DNA of 64,000 nt. Source: Fluviicoccus sp. (GTDB lineage Bacteria; Pseudomonadota; Gammaproteobacteria; Pseudomonadales; Moraxellaceae). The notes under the pieces were generated by a model. It did not search any database, was not told the DNA's origin, and was given only the letters and a program-made list of their open reading frames with translations. Position 1 is the first letter of the stretch, and each line of letters starts with the position of its first letter. The stretch is taken from NCBI RefSeq assembly GCF_030646115.1, contig NZ_JAUSMX010000032.1:1-64000 (forward strand), written 5' to 3'. The position numbers and the translations under genes are program-made. Shown here in pieces: positions 17,784-26,400 of the stretch.

Positions 17784-18566
17784 ATGTCACAAATTCTGGG
17801 CATCCGCCCGCTGCTCACCGCCACCCACCGCTACGACAAATCCCTCTCCACCCGTCACCGCGGGCAGGGCCAGATCATCGAGGCCCCGGTGCTGGCCTGG
17901 CTGGTGGAAACGCGCAACGGCCGCATCCTCTACGACGTCGGCTGCGACTACCGCAAGCTGGCCGATCCCGCCCTGCGCGACCGTTACTACAACCCCGAAG
18001 AATTCCCCTTCGGTCCGCCCGACATGCGCGAGGACCAGCGCCTCGGCGCGCATCTCGCCCGGCTGGGGCTGACGCCGCGCGATATCGACGTGGTGTTCCT
18101 CGGCCACCTGCATTTCGACCACGCGGGCGGGCTGTGCGAGGTGGAAGGCTGTGAGCTGCACGTCCACGCCGACGAGCTGGCCGCCGCGCGGGCGCAGGCG
18201 GATGGCGCGTATTTTCCGGATGAATTCCCGGAGCATTACGCCTGGCGAGTGCAGACCGGTGAGTACGACCTCGCCCCCGGCGTGCGCGCGGTGGCGACGC
18301 CGGGGCATACCGCCGGGCATATGTCGCTGGTGGTGGAGTTGCCGGACAGCGGACCGGTGATCCTGTGCGGCGATGCGGCGGATCTACGGGAAAACCTGGA
18401 AGCGGAAGTGGCTCCCGGCCTGTGCTGGCAGGAACGGGAGGACCTGGCGCTGGCCTCGATCCGCAAGCTGAAGGGATTGGCAAAGGAGGCCGGGGCGGAA
18501 CTGTGGCCGAACCATGATATCGGGTTTTACCGGGAGCGGCTGGCGGACAGGGGGAGGGTATCGTAG
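17784..18566 (+). CDS. Metallo-beta-lactamase-fold hydrolase (AHL-lactonase-like family)
   Basis: The 260-residue hydrolase has the di-zinc motif HLHFDHAGG at about residue 111. A third His lies in VATPGHTAGHMS (about 173), the bridging Asp in ILCGDAADL (about 194) and a last His in LWPNHD near the C-terminus. The family includes N-acyl homoserine lactonases but many members have other substrates, so the lactonase name should not be taken as activity. It lies 137 bases after the carboxylase, on the same strand, at the place where allophanate hydrolase is normal. A role in the guanidine pathway is possible but unproven. Confidence 0.85.
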   Translation: MSQILGIRPLLTATHRYDKSLSTRHRGQGQIIEAPVLAWLVETRNGRILYDVGCDYRKLADPALRDRYYNPEEFPFGPPDMREDQRLGAHLARLGLTPRDIDVVFLGHLHFDHAGGLCEVEGCELHVHADELAAARAQADGAYFPDEFPEHYAWRVQTGEYDLAPGVRAVATPGHTAGHMSLVVELPDSGPVILCGDAADLRENLEAEVAPGLCWQEREDLALASIRKLKGLAKEAGAELWPNHDIGFYRERLADRGRVS

Positions 18567-18585
18567 GGGCGCACTGCGTGCGCCT
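18565..18585. repeat. Short GGGGCGC..GCGCC palindromic repeat
   Basis: AGGGGCGCACTGCGTGCGCC lies between the convergent MBL and NYN genes. Near copies stand at 33550-33571 and 44272-44294, with related arms at 17669 and 17749. All are intergenic. Confidence 0.7.
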
Positions 18586-18603
18586 TCTTCGTCGAACAGG
18601 TGG

Positions 18604-19539
18604 CTAATTCCCGCGTTCTGACTGCTCCGCCATCCATGCCCGAATGTAAGCCATCACCCTGTCAGCTCCTTCCAGCGTCTCCACCAGATCCACCGGCGCC
18701 TGACCCTCCAGCCACGGATTCGGTTTCTCCATCCATTTGAAGGCCTCACCCCGTGAACCGGTCACGGCCGCCGCCATGTCCAGAACCTGTGTCAACAAAT
18801 CCGGCCGAGCGTACCAGGACATTGGTTTGATGGTCGGTCGTCTTCCCGGAATCACCCTCGGCAATTGTGAGCGCGCCAGTTCATCACGAGAAATATGGGT
18901 GCGGATCCAGTGCGCCCGCTCGGCCAGTTCCGTATTGGGAATCCTCTTGTGATCCGTGGTTGGCACGACCAGACCGATAATCACTGAGGTGTGTCGCCGT
19001 ATCATGTCCATGGCCGGGGCAATATCGGTATCGTTGGTTACCAGCACCACCTGATCCACCGCACCGGTCAGCGCGTCGTGATAGGCCTGCAGCGCCAGAT
19101 TCACATCCGACTGCTTCTCTTCCAGTTTCCATACTTGAACGCTCGGGCAGTCACGCGGCCAGACATCGGGGTAATTAGGGTCAATCTGTTTGGCGGAGGC
19201 CTCATTGAGCGCATAGTAGCCCTTGATCACCTCAATCTTGTCGGCATAAAGCTTGCGCAGGGCGGTGTGGTAGCGTTCTTGGGATGAAACGGAATCGCCT
19301 GCTTTGGCTGCCTTTTCCAGAATGTTGGCCGTGAAGTACCGGATCGCCGGTTGAATGCAGGCGGATTGGCAAATCAGGCCATTTTGCCGGTACAGAATGG
19401 AAGGCAGAATGGATTTCTCAAACAAAACCGCGAGATCAAGCCACTTCCAGGGCGTGCCTTTGAGGCAGCCGTAATAAAAGTTATAGCCGTCAATATAGAC
19501 ACGGGTTTTGAGTGGTGCTGGGGTGGATGCTTCCTGCAT
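18604..19539 (-). CDS. NYN-domain nuclease fused to an MbcA/ParS/Xre-type toxin-binding domain
   Basis: The first 185 of 311 residues form a NYN (PIN-like) ribonuclease domain. Its acidic positions are VYIDGYNFYYG (Asp about 17), KQSDVNLAL (Asp about 150) and LVTNDTDIAPAMD (two Asp about 174). After a linker of about 55 residues, the C-terminal 65 residues fit the DUF2384/MbcA-ParS-Xre toxin-binding family: VTGSRGEAFKWMEKPNPWL then GQAPVDLVETLEGADRVMAY. In toxin-antitoxin loci that domain normally sits in the antitoxin, next to a separate RES toxin gene. Here no such neighbour exists and the domain is joined to a nuclease. Family membership is by eye; the fusion itself is plain in the frame. 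Confidence 0.75.
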   Translation of the reverse strand: MQEASTPAPLKTRVYIDGYNFYYGCLKGTPWKWLDLAVLFEKSILPSILYRQNGLICQSACIQPAIRYFTANILEKAAKAGDSVSSQERYHTALRKLYADKIEVIKGYYALNEASAKQIDPNYPDVWPRDCPSVQVWKLEEKQSDVNLALQAYHDALTGAVDQVVLVTNDTDIAPAMDMIRRHTSVIIGLVVPTTDHKRIPNTELAERAHWIRTHISRDELARSQLPRVIPGRRPTIKPMSWYARPDLLTQVLDMAAAVTGSRGEAFKWMEKPNPWLEGQAPVDLVETLEGADRVMAYIRAWMAEQSERGN

Positions 19540-19556
19540 GCGTGACTCTCCAAAAT

Positions 19557-19583
19557 GAAAAAACCGGCATCAGCCGGCTTTTT
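19557..19583 (-). terminator. Intrinsic terminator after the methyltransferase gene
   Basis: CCGGC and GCCGG around a four-base loop are flanked by A and T runs on both sides. Read on the minus strand it ends in six T, and it closes the FAD oxidase-methyltransferase unit before the NYN gene begins at 19539. It could also act on the plus strand. Confidence 0.75.
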
Positions 19584-19729
19584 CCCCCGTACTCCGAATG
19601 GTCTGGCCACACCGGTATTACGGGTTAGTTGTTGAAGATATTATTGCTGAAATCAGAGGCCTCTGCAATCCGGAATAACGATCTTGACAGTCATTATGCC
19701 AGGCTGGAAAACACCAACCCGGCGTCGCC

Positions 19730-20713
19730 TCACTCCTTCGTAAACACCATCAACGCATTCCTTGTCGGGTCCCCCTGCTGGTACAACTCCCCCGGCTCAC
19801 CGCGGAAGCCCCGCGCGCCCAGATACTCCCGCAATTCCGCCAGCGAGGTGAAATGGCGGATTTCCTGCTGGTTCACTGCCCACGGCACTTCCAGACCCAG
19901 ATTGAACACATCATGCGCCAGCGCAACGCGGTGGTTCATCAGCGGTGAGTCCACGGCATGGTCACGCACCACCATCCGCCCGCCGGGCCGCAGCACGCGA
20001 TGCAGCGAGCGCACAAAGCCGTCCAGCCGGTCCGCCGGGGCGTGGTGGAAGCCGATGAAGTTGGTGATCAGATCCAGGCGGCCGTCGGCTATGTCGGCCG
20101 GACGGATGGCGGCATAGTCGCGCATGTCCACAAAGCGCGCGGAGGGGCTGATCTGTCCCCGTTCCACGATGTCGATCAGCCCGTAGCCGGGTTTCCGGTC
20201 GTGCAGCAGGATACGGTCGCCCCCGATCTCCAGCCCGCGACGCAGATGGCTCAGGTAGCGGCCGGTGGTGCCGATTTCCAGATAGCCATCAATGCGGGTT
20301 TGCGGCCCCAGCAGCTGCAGCGTTTCCGCCAGCATCATCTTTTTCTGCCGTCGCAAGGCGGGCAGGCTGTAGCGCAGCTCGCCCAGCAGCGGCCGGATGG
20401 AATCCAGCCGGTCCTGCACCGCCCGGTAAATCGCCTCGTCACTGGCATGAGCCTCCGTCTTCGCCCGGATCAGGGCGTGGAAGGCCTGCTCCGGATAGAG
20501 GTGATAGACATGGAGCAGGAAGGGCAGGAAGGCGTCCCGCTCCAGCGGGTCGTCGTAGATGGCGTGGAAATTGGACAGGCCGCCGATGGCCCAGGCGTTC
20601 TGTTCCGTGCCGGCAAGTCCGGCGGCAAAGGCGCGGCTGACCGGGGCGAGGGTAAGGGCAGCAGCTCCGGCCAGTGCTCCTTTCAGCCAGTCGCGACGGG
20701 ATAATGCGTTCAT
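19730..20713 (-). CDS. SAM-dependent methyltransferase-like protein with a Tat signal
   Basis: The 327-residue protein starts MNALSRRDWLKGALAGAAAL, a twin-arginine signal with an SRRxxLK-type motif and a hydrophobic region, cut probably near AFAAG. The mature part has a class I methyltransferase core: GYLEIGTTGRYLSHL (motif I, about 152), an acidic LLHDRKPGY strand and LDLITNFIGFHHA followed by HRVLRPGGRMVVRDH (about 240). Export of a SAM enzyme is odd, since SAM is cytoplasmic. The gene sits 19 bases after the secreted FAD oxidase, so the two probably work together. It ends at a terminator near 19583. A non-methylating role is possible. Confidence 0.72.
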   Translation of the reverse strand: MNALSRRDWLKGALAGAAALTLAPVSRAFAAGLAGTEQNAWAIGGLSNFHAIYDDPLERDAFLPFLLHVYHLYPEQAFHALIRAKTEAHASDEAIYRAVQDRLDSIRPLLGELRYSLPALRRQKKMMLAETLQLLGPQTRIDGYLEIGTTGRYLSHLRRGLEIGGDRILLHDRKPGYGLIDIVERGQISPSARFVDMRDYAAIRPADIADGRLDLITNFIGFHHAPADRLDGFVRSLHRVLRPGGRMVVRDHAVDSPLMNHRVALAHDVFNLGLEVPWAVNQQEIRHFTSLAELREYLGARGFRGEPGELYQQGDPTRNALMVFTKE

Positions 20714-20732
20714 GTTCAGCTCCGGGACAGGG

Positions 20733-23180
20733 TTAGAAGTCATAAAGGTGTTCGATCGGGGTCCGGGTCTTGTCCAGTGTCCGCACCACCTCATCCAGTC
20801 GGGGCACGTCGATGTCCAGCGCCACCCGCTGCCAGCCGGGCTGCGTCAGCACCGGCCGGGCAAACAGCGGATGCACGCCTTCACCGGGATAGGTCCAGCC
20901 GTCCGGCACCACCAGCGTCATCAGGATGCGTTCATTGCCCGCAATCTCGCGGAAACCCACCCCGGCGCGTGCCAGCATGGCGATGTGCTCGCGGAATTCC
21001 TCATAGCGCGGCAGCAAAAGCAGTTGCGAGCCGTCCGCGTATTCGCGCAGCACCCGCACTTTCGGGGAGGGCGGGTAGGTTCCGGCCACGTGCGGTTTGC
21101 TCAGCACCATCATTTCCGCATCGGCGTCGCCGTAGATGGCCTTGGTCGCGACCTTGATCACGCCGCCGTAACCGGCCTTCACCAGATAGCCGGTGGTCAG
21201 GTAGCCCTTGCGTTCCCAGCGGCGGATGCGGTGGCGGCCATCCGGGTCCGGGGTTGTCCATAGCTGTTTCAGGCGGTCACTGAAGGAAAATTCGTACCAG
21301 GGGTCCACGCGGATGAAATCCACGTATTCCTGCGCCACCCGCGCCGAGAAGTCGTCCTCCGGCGTGCGCCGTCCGCCCGCTGTCCATTCGGTCAGACGGC
21401 CCGCCGAGTTCTCGTACAACCCCTTCACCCCCAGTTCCACGGTGTAGCTGGTGCACAGCACCGACACCATCAGGTGATAGCCCCAGTTGGTGGGATAACC
21501 GCGCCGGCGGGTGATCCGGGTGACATCACGGTAATTGCCCCAGCCTTGCCCGATCGATCCAAAGTAGGGGAAACCCGCGCCGCCATGCTGTTTCAGGTAT
21601 TGCGCGTATTCGTCCGGGTTGTAGACCAGGAACCATTCCGGCAGCGTCAGGTAGGTCTGGCCCTCGTCGCGGACATAGCCGGGAATCTGCCGCGCCTGCG
21701 CCTTGACGGTATCCGCCAGCGGATCACTGTCCGGGGCCGGGGTTGCCGCCGTGACGGGCAGATGGTCATAGGCCTCCCACAGCTTGTTGCGGAATTTGCC
21801 GGTCGGGTCCAGTTGCCGTTTCAGTGCAAAGTAACGGTCGGCATCCGGATAGGCGGCGTGGAATTGGTCAACCGTGGCATGCAGCTGGTAGGGCAGGTAA
21901 TAACTGCCGTTCTGCGCAATCACCCGGTCGATCAGTTCGCGCGTCCACGCCCCGACCATCTTGCGATCCTCCTCGGAGGTGCCCTGCTTGTAGTACAGCA
22001 CGAAGGCAAATACGTCCTGGCGCGCCCAGGCCAGCAGGGTGCCGGGATCCCGGCGGGCATGACGGATCGAAATATTGATGACGTTGACGTGATGGCGGCG
22101 CAGCACCGTACGCAGGTCGTCCACGAAGGGCGTTAAATTCACGGCGGGGACGAAATATTCCTGCAGCACATAGGTTGAGGATTTCCGGGAGGAAGGTTCC
22201 AGTTCCTCAACGCGGTAGCTGGCCTCGTAATTGCGGAATTCCACCTTGTCCCCGGCATAGAGCATGGGGTCGAGCAGATGTTGGCGGATGCCCTTGCCGA
22301 ACGGCCAACCGGAAATGACCTTGAAGGCGAGGCGGTTTTTCAGATAGCCCTTGTCGAGCGGAATCAGGCGGTCGGGCTCGGTCACCGGCTTGTCCGTGCG
22401 CACCCAGGAGGTGGCGCGCACGGTGTCGTAGGCGTTGGGGTAGATATCCGCGTTGTGGAAGATGACGTCGGGATTGCTTTCAACCTCCCGGCTGAACCAG
22501 GTGGCGTATTCCCCGATCGGCATCACCTTGGACTGGCGTTCGACCTTGACGTTGTCGGCCAGCATCAGGGTGGCCTCGACAATCACGCCCAACCCGCCGT
22601 AGCCGCCGATCGCGCCGTAGAAAATCTCCCGGTTTTCGCTGGGCGACGCCGTCACCAGCTGCCCGTCGGCCAGCACGATGCGCAGGGATTTCACCGACAG
22701 TACCAGCGGCCCCTGACCGATGTAGCGCCCATGCACATTGACGCTCAGCGAGCCGCCGACGGTGAAGTTGTCGTAGGTCTGCATGATGCGCACGGCCAGG
22801 TTGTAGGGGTCGATGTATTCCTGAATCGCCCGCCAGGTGATGCCGGCCTGCACGGTGATTTCCTTGTCGGCGGCGGAGAAGGCGATGACCTTGTTCATCT
22901 GCCGCATGTCGATCTGCAGGCCGTGGTCGATGGCGGTCTGGCCGCCCATGCTGTAGCGCCCGCCGCCGATCGAGATTGGCCCGTTGTGGTCGCGGACGGC
23001 CTGCACGACTTCATCGTTGCTGGTGGGGGCAATGGCGGCCTGCATGGTGATGGGGTTCAATTGCGTGACATCGTTGATGATGACGTCGGCGTACAGGGTG
23101 GGGGCCAAACAGAGCAAGGCCAGCAGGAACCAGATCCGGTAGAGGGATCGGTAAGTTTGGGGATGATGGAGCCGGGACAT
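20733..23180 (-). CDS. Secreted FAD-linked oxidase (PCMH-type FAD-binding domain)
   Basis: The 815-residue protein has a Sec-type signal peptide (IWFLLALLCLAPTLYAD) after the start at 23180, which has GGAGAACAGG before it. Residues about 45-215 are a PCMH-type FAD-binding domain (GPISIGGGRYSMGGQT, TVGGSLSVNVHGRY, GAIGGYGGLGVIVEATL), as in sugar-lactone oxidases of the D-arabinono-1,4-lactone type. The middle part fits the oxidase substrate-binding domain. The last about 280 residues are an extra domain I cannot name (FPYFGSIGQGWGNYRDVTR and further conserved-looking Trp and Tyr). Substrate unknown. It is the first gene of the unit with the Tat-signal methyltransferase. Confidence 0.8.
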   Translation of the reverse strand: MSRLHHPQTYRSLYRIWFLLALLCLAPTLYADVIINDVTQLNPITMQAAIAPTSNDEVVQAVRDHNGPISIGGGRYSMGGQTAIDHGLQIDMRQMNKVIAFSAADKEITVQAGITWRAIQEYIDPYNLAVRIMQTYDNFTVGGSLSVNVHGRYIGQGPLVLSVKSLRIVLADGQLVTASPSENREIFYGAIGGYGGLGVIVEATLMLADNVKVERQSKVMPIGEYATWFSREVESNPDVIFHNADIYPNAYDTVRATSWVRTDKPVTEPDRLIPLDKGYLKNRLAFKVISGWPFGKGIRQHLLDPMLYAGDKVEFRNYEASYRVEELEPSSRKSSTYVLQEYFVPAVNLTPFVDDLRTVLRRHHVNVINISIRHARRDPGTLLAWARQDVFAFVLYYKQGTSEEDRKMVGAWTRELIDRVIAQNGSYYLPYQLHATVDQFHAAYPDADRYFALKRQLDPTGKFRNKLWEAYDHLPVTAATPAPDSDPLADTVKAQARQIPGYVRDEGQTYLTLPEWFLVYNPDEYAQYLKQHGGAGFPYFGSIGQGWGNYRDVTRITRRRGYPTNWGYHLMVSVLCTSYTVELGVKGLYENSAGRLTEWTAGGRRTPEDDFSARVAQEYVDFIRVDPWYEFSFSDRLKQLWTTPDPDGRHRIRRWERKGYLTTGYLVKAGYGGVIKVATKAIYGDADAEMMVLSKPHVAGTYPPSPKVRVLREYADGSQLLLLPRYEEFREHIAMLARAGVGFREIAGNERILMTLVVPDGWTYPGEGVHPLFARPVLTQPGWQRVALDIDVPRLDEVVRTLDKTRTPIEHLYDF

Positions 23181-23473
23181 CCTGTTCTCCTGTCTTTTTC
23201 GGGGAAGGCGGGGCGGGGAGTCCGCCGCTGTCTGCCTTCCCTGCAGAGCAGGAATGGTGCCAAGATTTTTTACGTTTAAAAACAGAGGTTTTCCAGTTTC
23301 ATTGGGGATTGTCCCCTTCGGGGTGAAGCCATGGATTGCCGGTGTGACCTGCATTCAATGCAGGCTGGCGGTGGGTCATCCGCTTTTGTTGCCGCCAGCC
23401 CACCATGTCCTTGTTCTGGCTGCGGGCATTTGTCATGATCGTCGCATTCCCTCCTCACGGTTCAGGACGATCC

Positions 23474-26400
23474 ATGCCACGGCTTCTTTCCCCGCCCCAC
23501 ACCTTGCTTGCCTGCTGGTTCCTGATCCTGCAAGCACTGGCCTTGCCTGCGGCTGCTGAGAAACCGGCCGAGCCCCGGCTGGAACTGTTCAACCCCGTGG
23601 GCGAGATGCGCACGGTGCGTCAGGTGCAGGTGCGCTTCAATGCCGACATGGTCCGCTTCGGCGATCCCCGCCTGCCTGATCCCTTTACCGCGGACTGTGC
23701 CGCCGCCGGTCACGGCCGCTGGGTGGACAGCCGCAACTGGGTCTGGGATTTCGAGGATGACCTGCCGTCCGGACTGGCCTGCCGTTTTGCCCCGGTCGGC
23801 GTGTTGAAGACCGTGGACGGCAAGACCGTGCTCACCGAGGCTGAATACCGCTTCAACACCGGCGGCCCCATGATCAGCGACAGCCTGCCGCGCGCGGGCA
23901 TCAGCTATTCCAGCGAGGCGCAGGTCTTCCTGGTGAAACGCCATAATGAGCTGGGGCTGGCGATTGAACCGGCGGATCGGGGCATTGCTGAAGGGCAGCG
24001 CTTCATGCTCAAGTTGGACGGCGCGCTGGATGAGCAGACTGTGGAGCGCAATGCCTATTGCCTGGTGCAGGGCCTGAACGAGCAGATTCCGCTGCGACGG
24101 CTGAGCGAGGCGGAAACCGAGGCCTATGTCAGCCGCCTGAATGAGTGGGAAAGGGAGTGGTGGGACAGCGTTGAGGCTGGTTACTGGCAGGAGGTTCGGC
24201 GCAAGCCGGTCAGCAAGCTGATCGTGGCCTGCCAGCGCCGCTTTCCCAACGAGGCGAAAGTGACGCTTGTCTGGGGTCGCAGCATTGCCGCACCAACCGG
24301 TCTCGCCAACCGCCAGGAACAGTTGCTGGGCTATCAGGTGCGCCCGGAATTCACCGCCCGCTTCTCCTGCAGCCGGGAGTCAGCGCGCAAGCCCTGCAAT
24401 CCGCTGACGGACATGTCGCTGGAATTCACCGAGGAGGTCTCCGCCGAAACCTTGCAGAACATCCAGTTGCTGGCCGGCGGCAAGGTGTGGCGGCCGGAAC
24501 CGAACTATGACGGTGACTCCTGGAGCGATGGATCCTTTCTGAATTTCCGCGGGCCGTTCCCCATCAATACCGACTTCAGCCTGGTGCTGCCGCCGGGCGT
24601 CAAGGGGCTTGGCAGTGAACGGCCGTTGAAGAATGCCGCCCGCTTCCCGCTGGTGGTGAAAACCGGCGGTTATCCGCCGCTGGCCAAATTTGCCGCCGAT
24701 TTCGGTATTGTCGAGCGGGCGGTGGGGGCGGTGCCCCTGACCTTGCGCAATCTGGAGCCCGGCAAGCCGGGGGCGGCCGACACCACGGCGGCGCGGCTGC
24801 GCACCCTGCGCTTGCCGGACGATGACGCCGGGCTGATCGCCTGGCTGAAAAAAACGGAACAGTTCGACGCCCGGCCCTGGGGGGCGGCACGCCTGCCGCC
24901 CAAGCCCGGCCCCGGCGAGCCCGTGGACAACACGCCGCCGCCGCCCGATCCGCGCGGGGAGTCGCTCATCCTGAACCAGCCGGGCGTCACGGTGACCCCG
25001 CTGCCCAAACCCCTGGGGGCAAAGGCATTTGAAGTGGTGGGCATTCCCGTGCCCGCGCCGGGCATGTACCTGCACGAGGTGGAAAGCCGCTATTTGGGCA
25101 ACACCCTGCTGGCGCAGGACCAGCCGATGTATGTGCACAGCCTGAGCCTGGTGACCGATCTGGCGGTGCACCTGAAGCGTGGCACGGTGAATTCGCTGGT
25201 GTGGGTGACGTCGCTGGGCAAGGCGCAGCCGGTGGCCGGGGCGAGGGTGGAAGTGCATGACTGCGCTGACGGCCGCCTGCTGTGGCAAGGCGACACCGAC
25301 CTGCAGGGCATCGCCCGCATTGACGCCCGGCTGCCGGAGCCGGCACGGTCCGAATGGACCAATGACAGCGGCGAGCAGAACCTGAAACAGCTGCAATCCT
25401 GCCGGGGCGCCAGCATGCTGGTCAGCGCCCGCAAGGACGGCGACCGGGGCTTCGTGCTGTCAAACTGGAACGAGGGCATTGAACCCTGGCGCTATGACCT
25501 GCATGATTTCTACGGCACCGATGACACGGAAAAGCGCAGCGCCCATACCGTTTTCGACCGCAGCCTGTTGCGGCCGGGCGAAACCGTGCACATGCGCCAT
25601 TTCCTGCGCGCACGTTCGCTGACCGGCTTCGGCCTGCCCTCGCTGTTGCCGGATAAAGTGGAAATCCGCCATCAGGGCAGTGACGACCGTTATGAGCTGT
25701 CCCCGAGCTTCGACAGTGGTGGCAACGCCGACAGCGTCTGGAAGATTCCCACCGCCGCCAAGCTTGGCAGTTACGCGGTCAGCCTGCACTTTCCCGATGA
25801 CAGTACCCTCAGTACCGGTGAATTCCGGGTGGCGCACTACCGCCTGCCGTTGCTGAAAGCGCGGCTGCAATTGCCTCCCGGTCCGCTGGCCTTCCAGGAG
25901 AAGGTTTCGGCGGACATGAGCCTGGGCTACCTGAACGGCGGCGCCTACCCCAGTGCCCCGGTCACCCTGCGCGGCCGCATCGAGGAAGCCTGGGTCAATT
26001 TCCCGGACTATGACCGTTATTCCTTCCGCACGTGCGTGGGGCCGGAAGGGGAAGACTTGTGTCCGCCATTTTCCAACTTCGAAGCGCCTGAAACCGTGGC
26101 CGACCAGACCGCCACGCTGGATGAACATGGCGGCGGCCGTGAGGCGGTGACGCTGAGCCAGCGGGTCAATCCGTCGGCGCTGCGGCTGGAAATGGAATTC
26201 CGGGACCCCAGCGGTGAAACACAGACGGTGGCGGCCGCCACCCTGTACTGGCCGGGGGAGTGGCTGCCGGGCATCAAGCTGGATTCGTGGCTGCAACCGG
26301 ACAAGCAGCAGCAGGTGCCGGTGGAACTGGTTGTGTTGGATACCCGGGGCAAGCCGGTGGCCGGTGCGCCGGTCCAGGTGGCGGTATTCCTGCTGGAAAC

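Noticed and set aside
17784-18566. Naming the MBL protein an AHL lactonase
   Set aside because: The motif is shared by many hydrolases, and no quorum-sensing genes are nearby.
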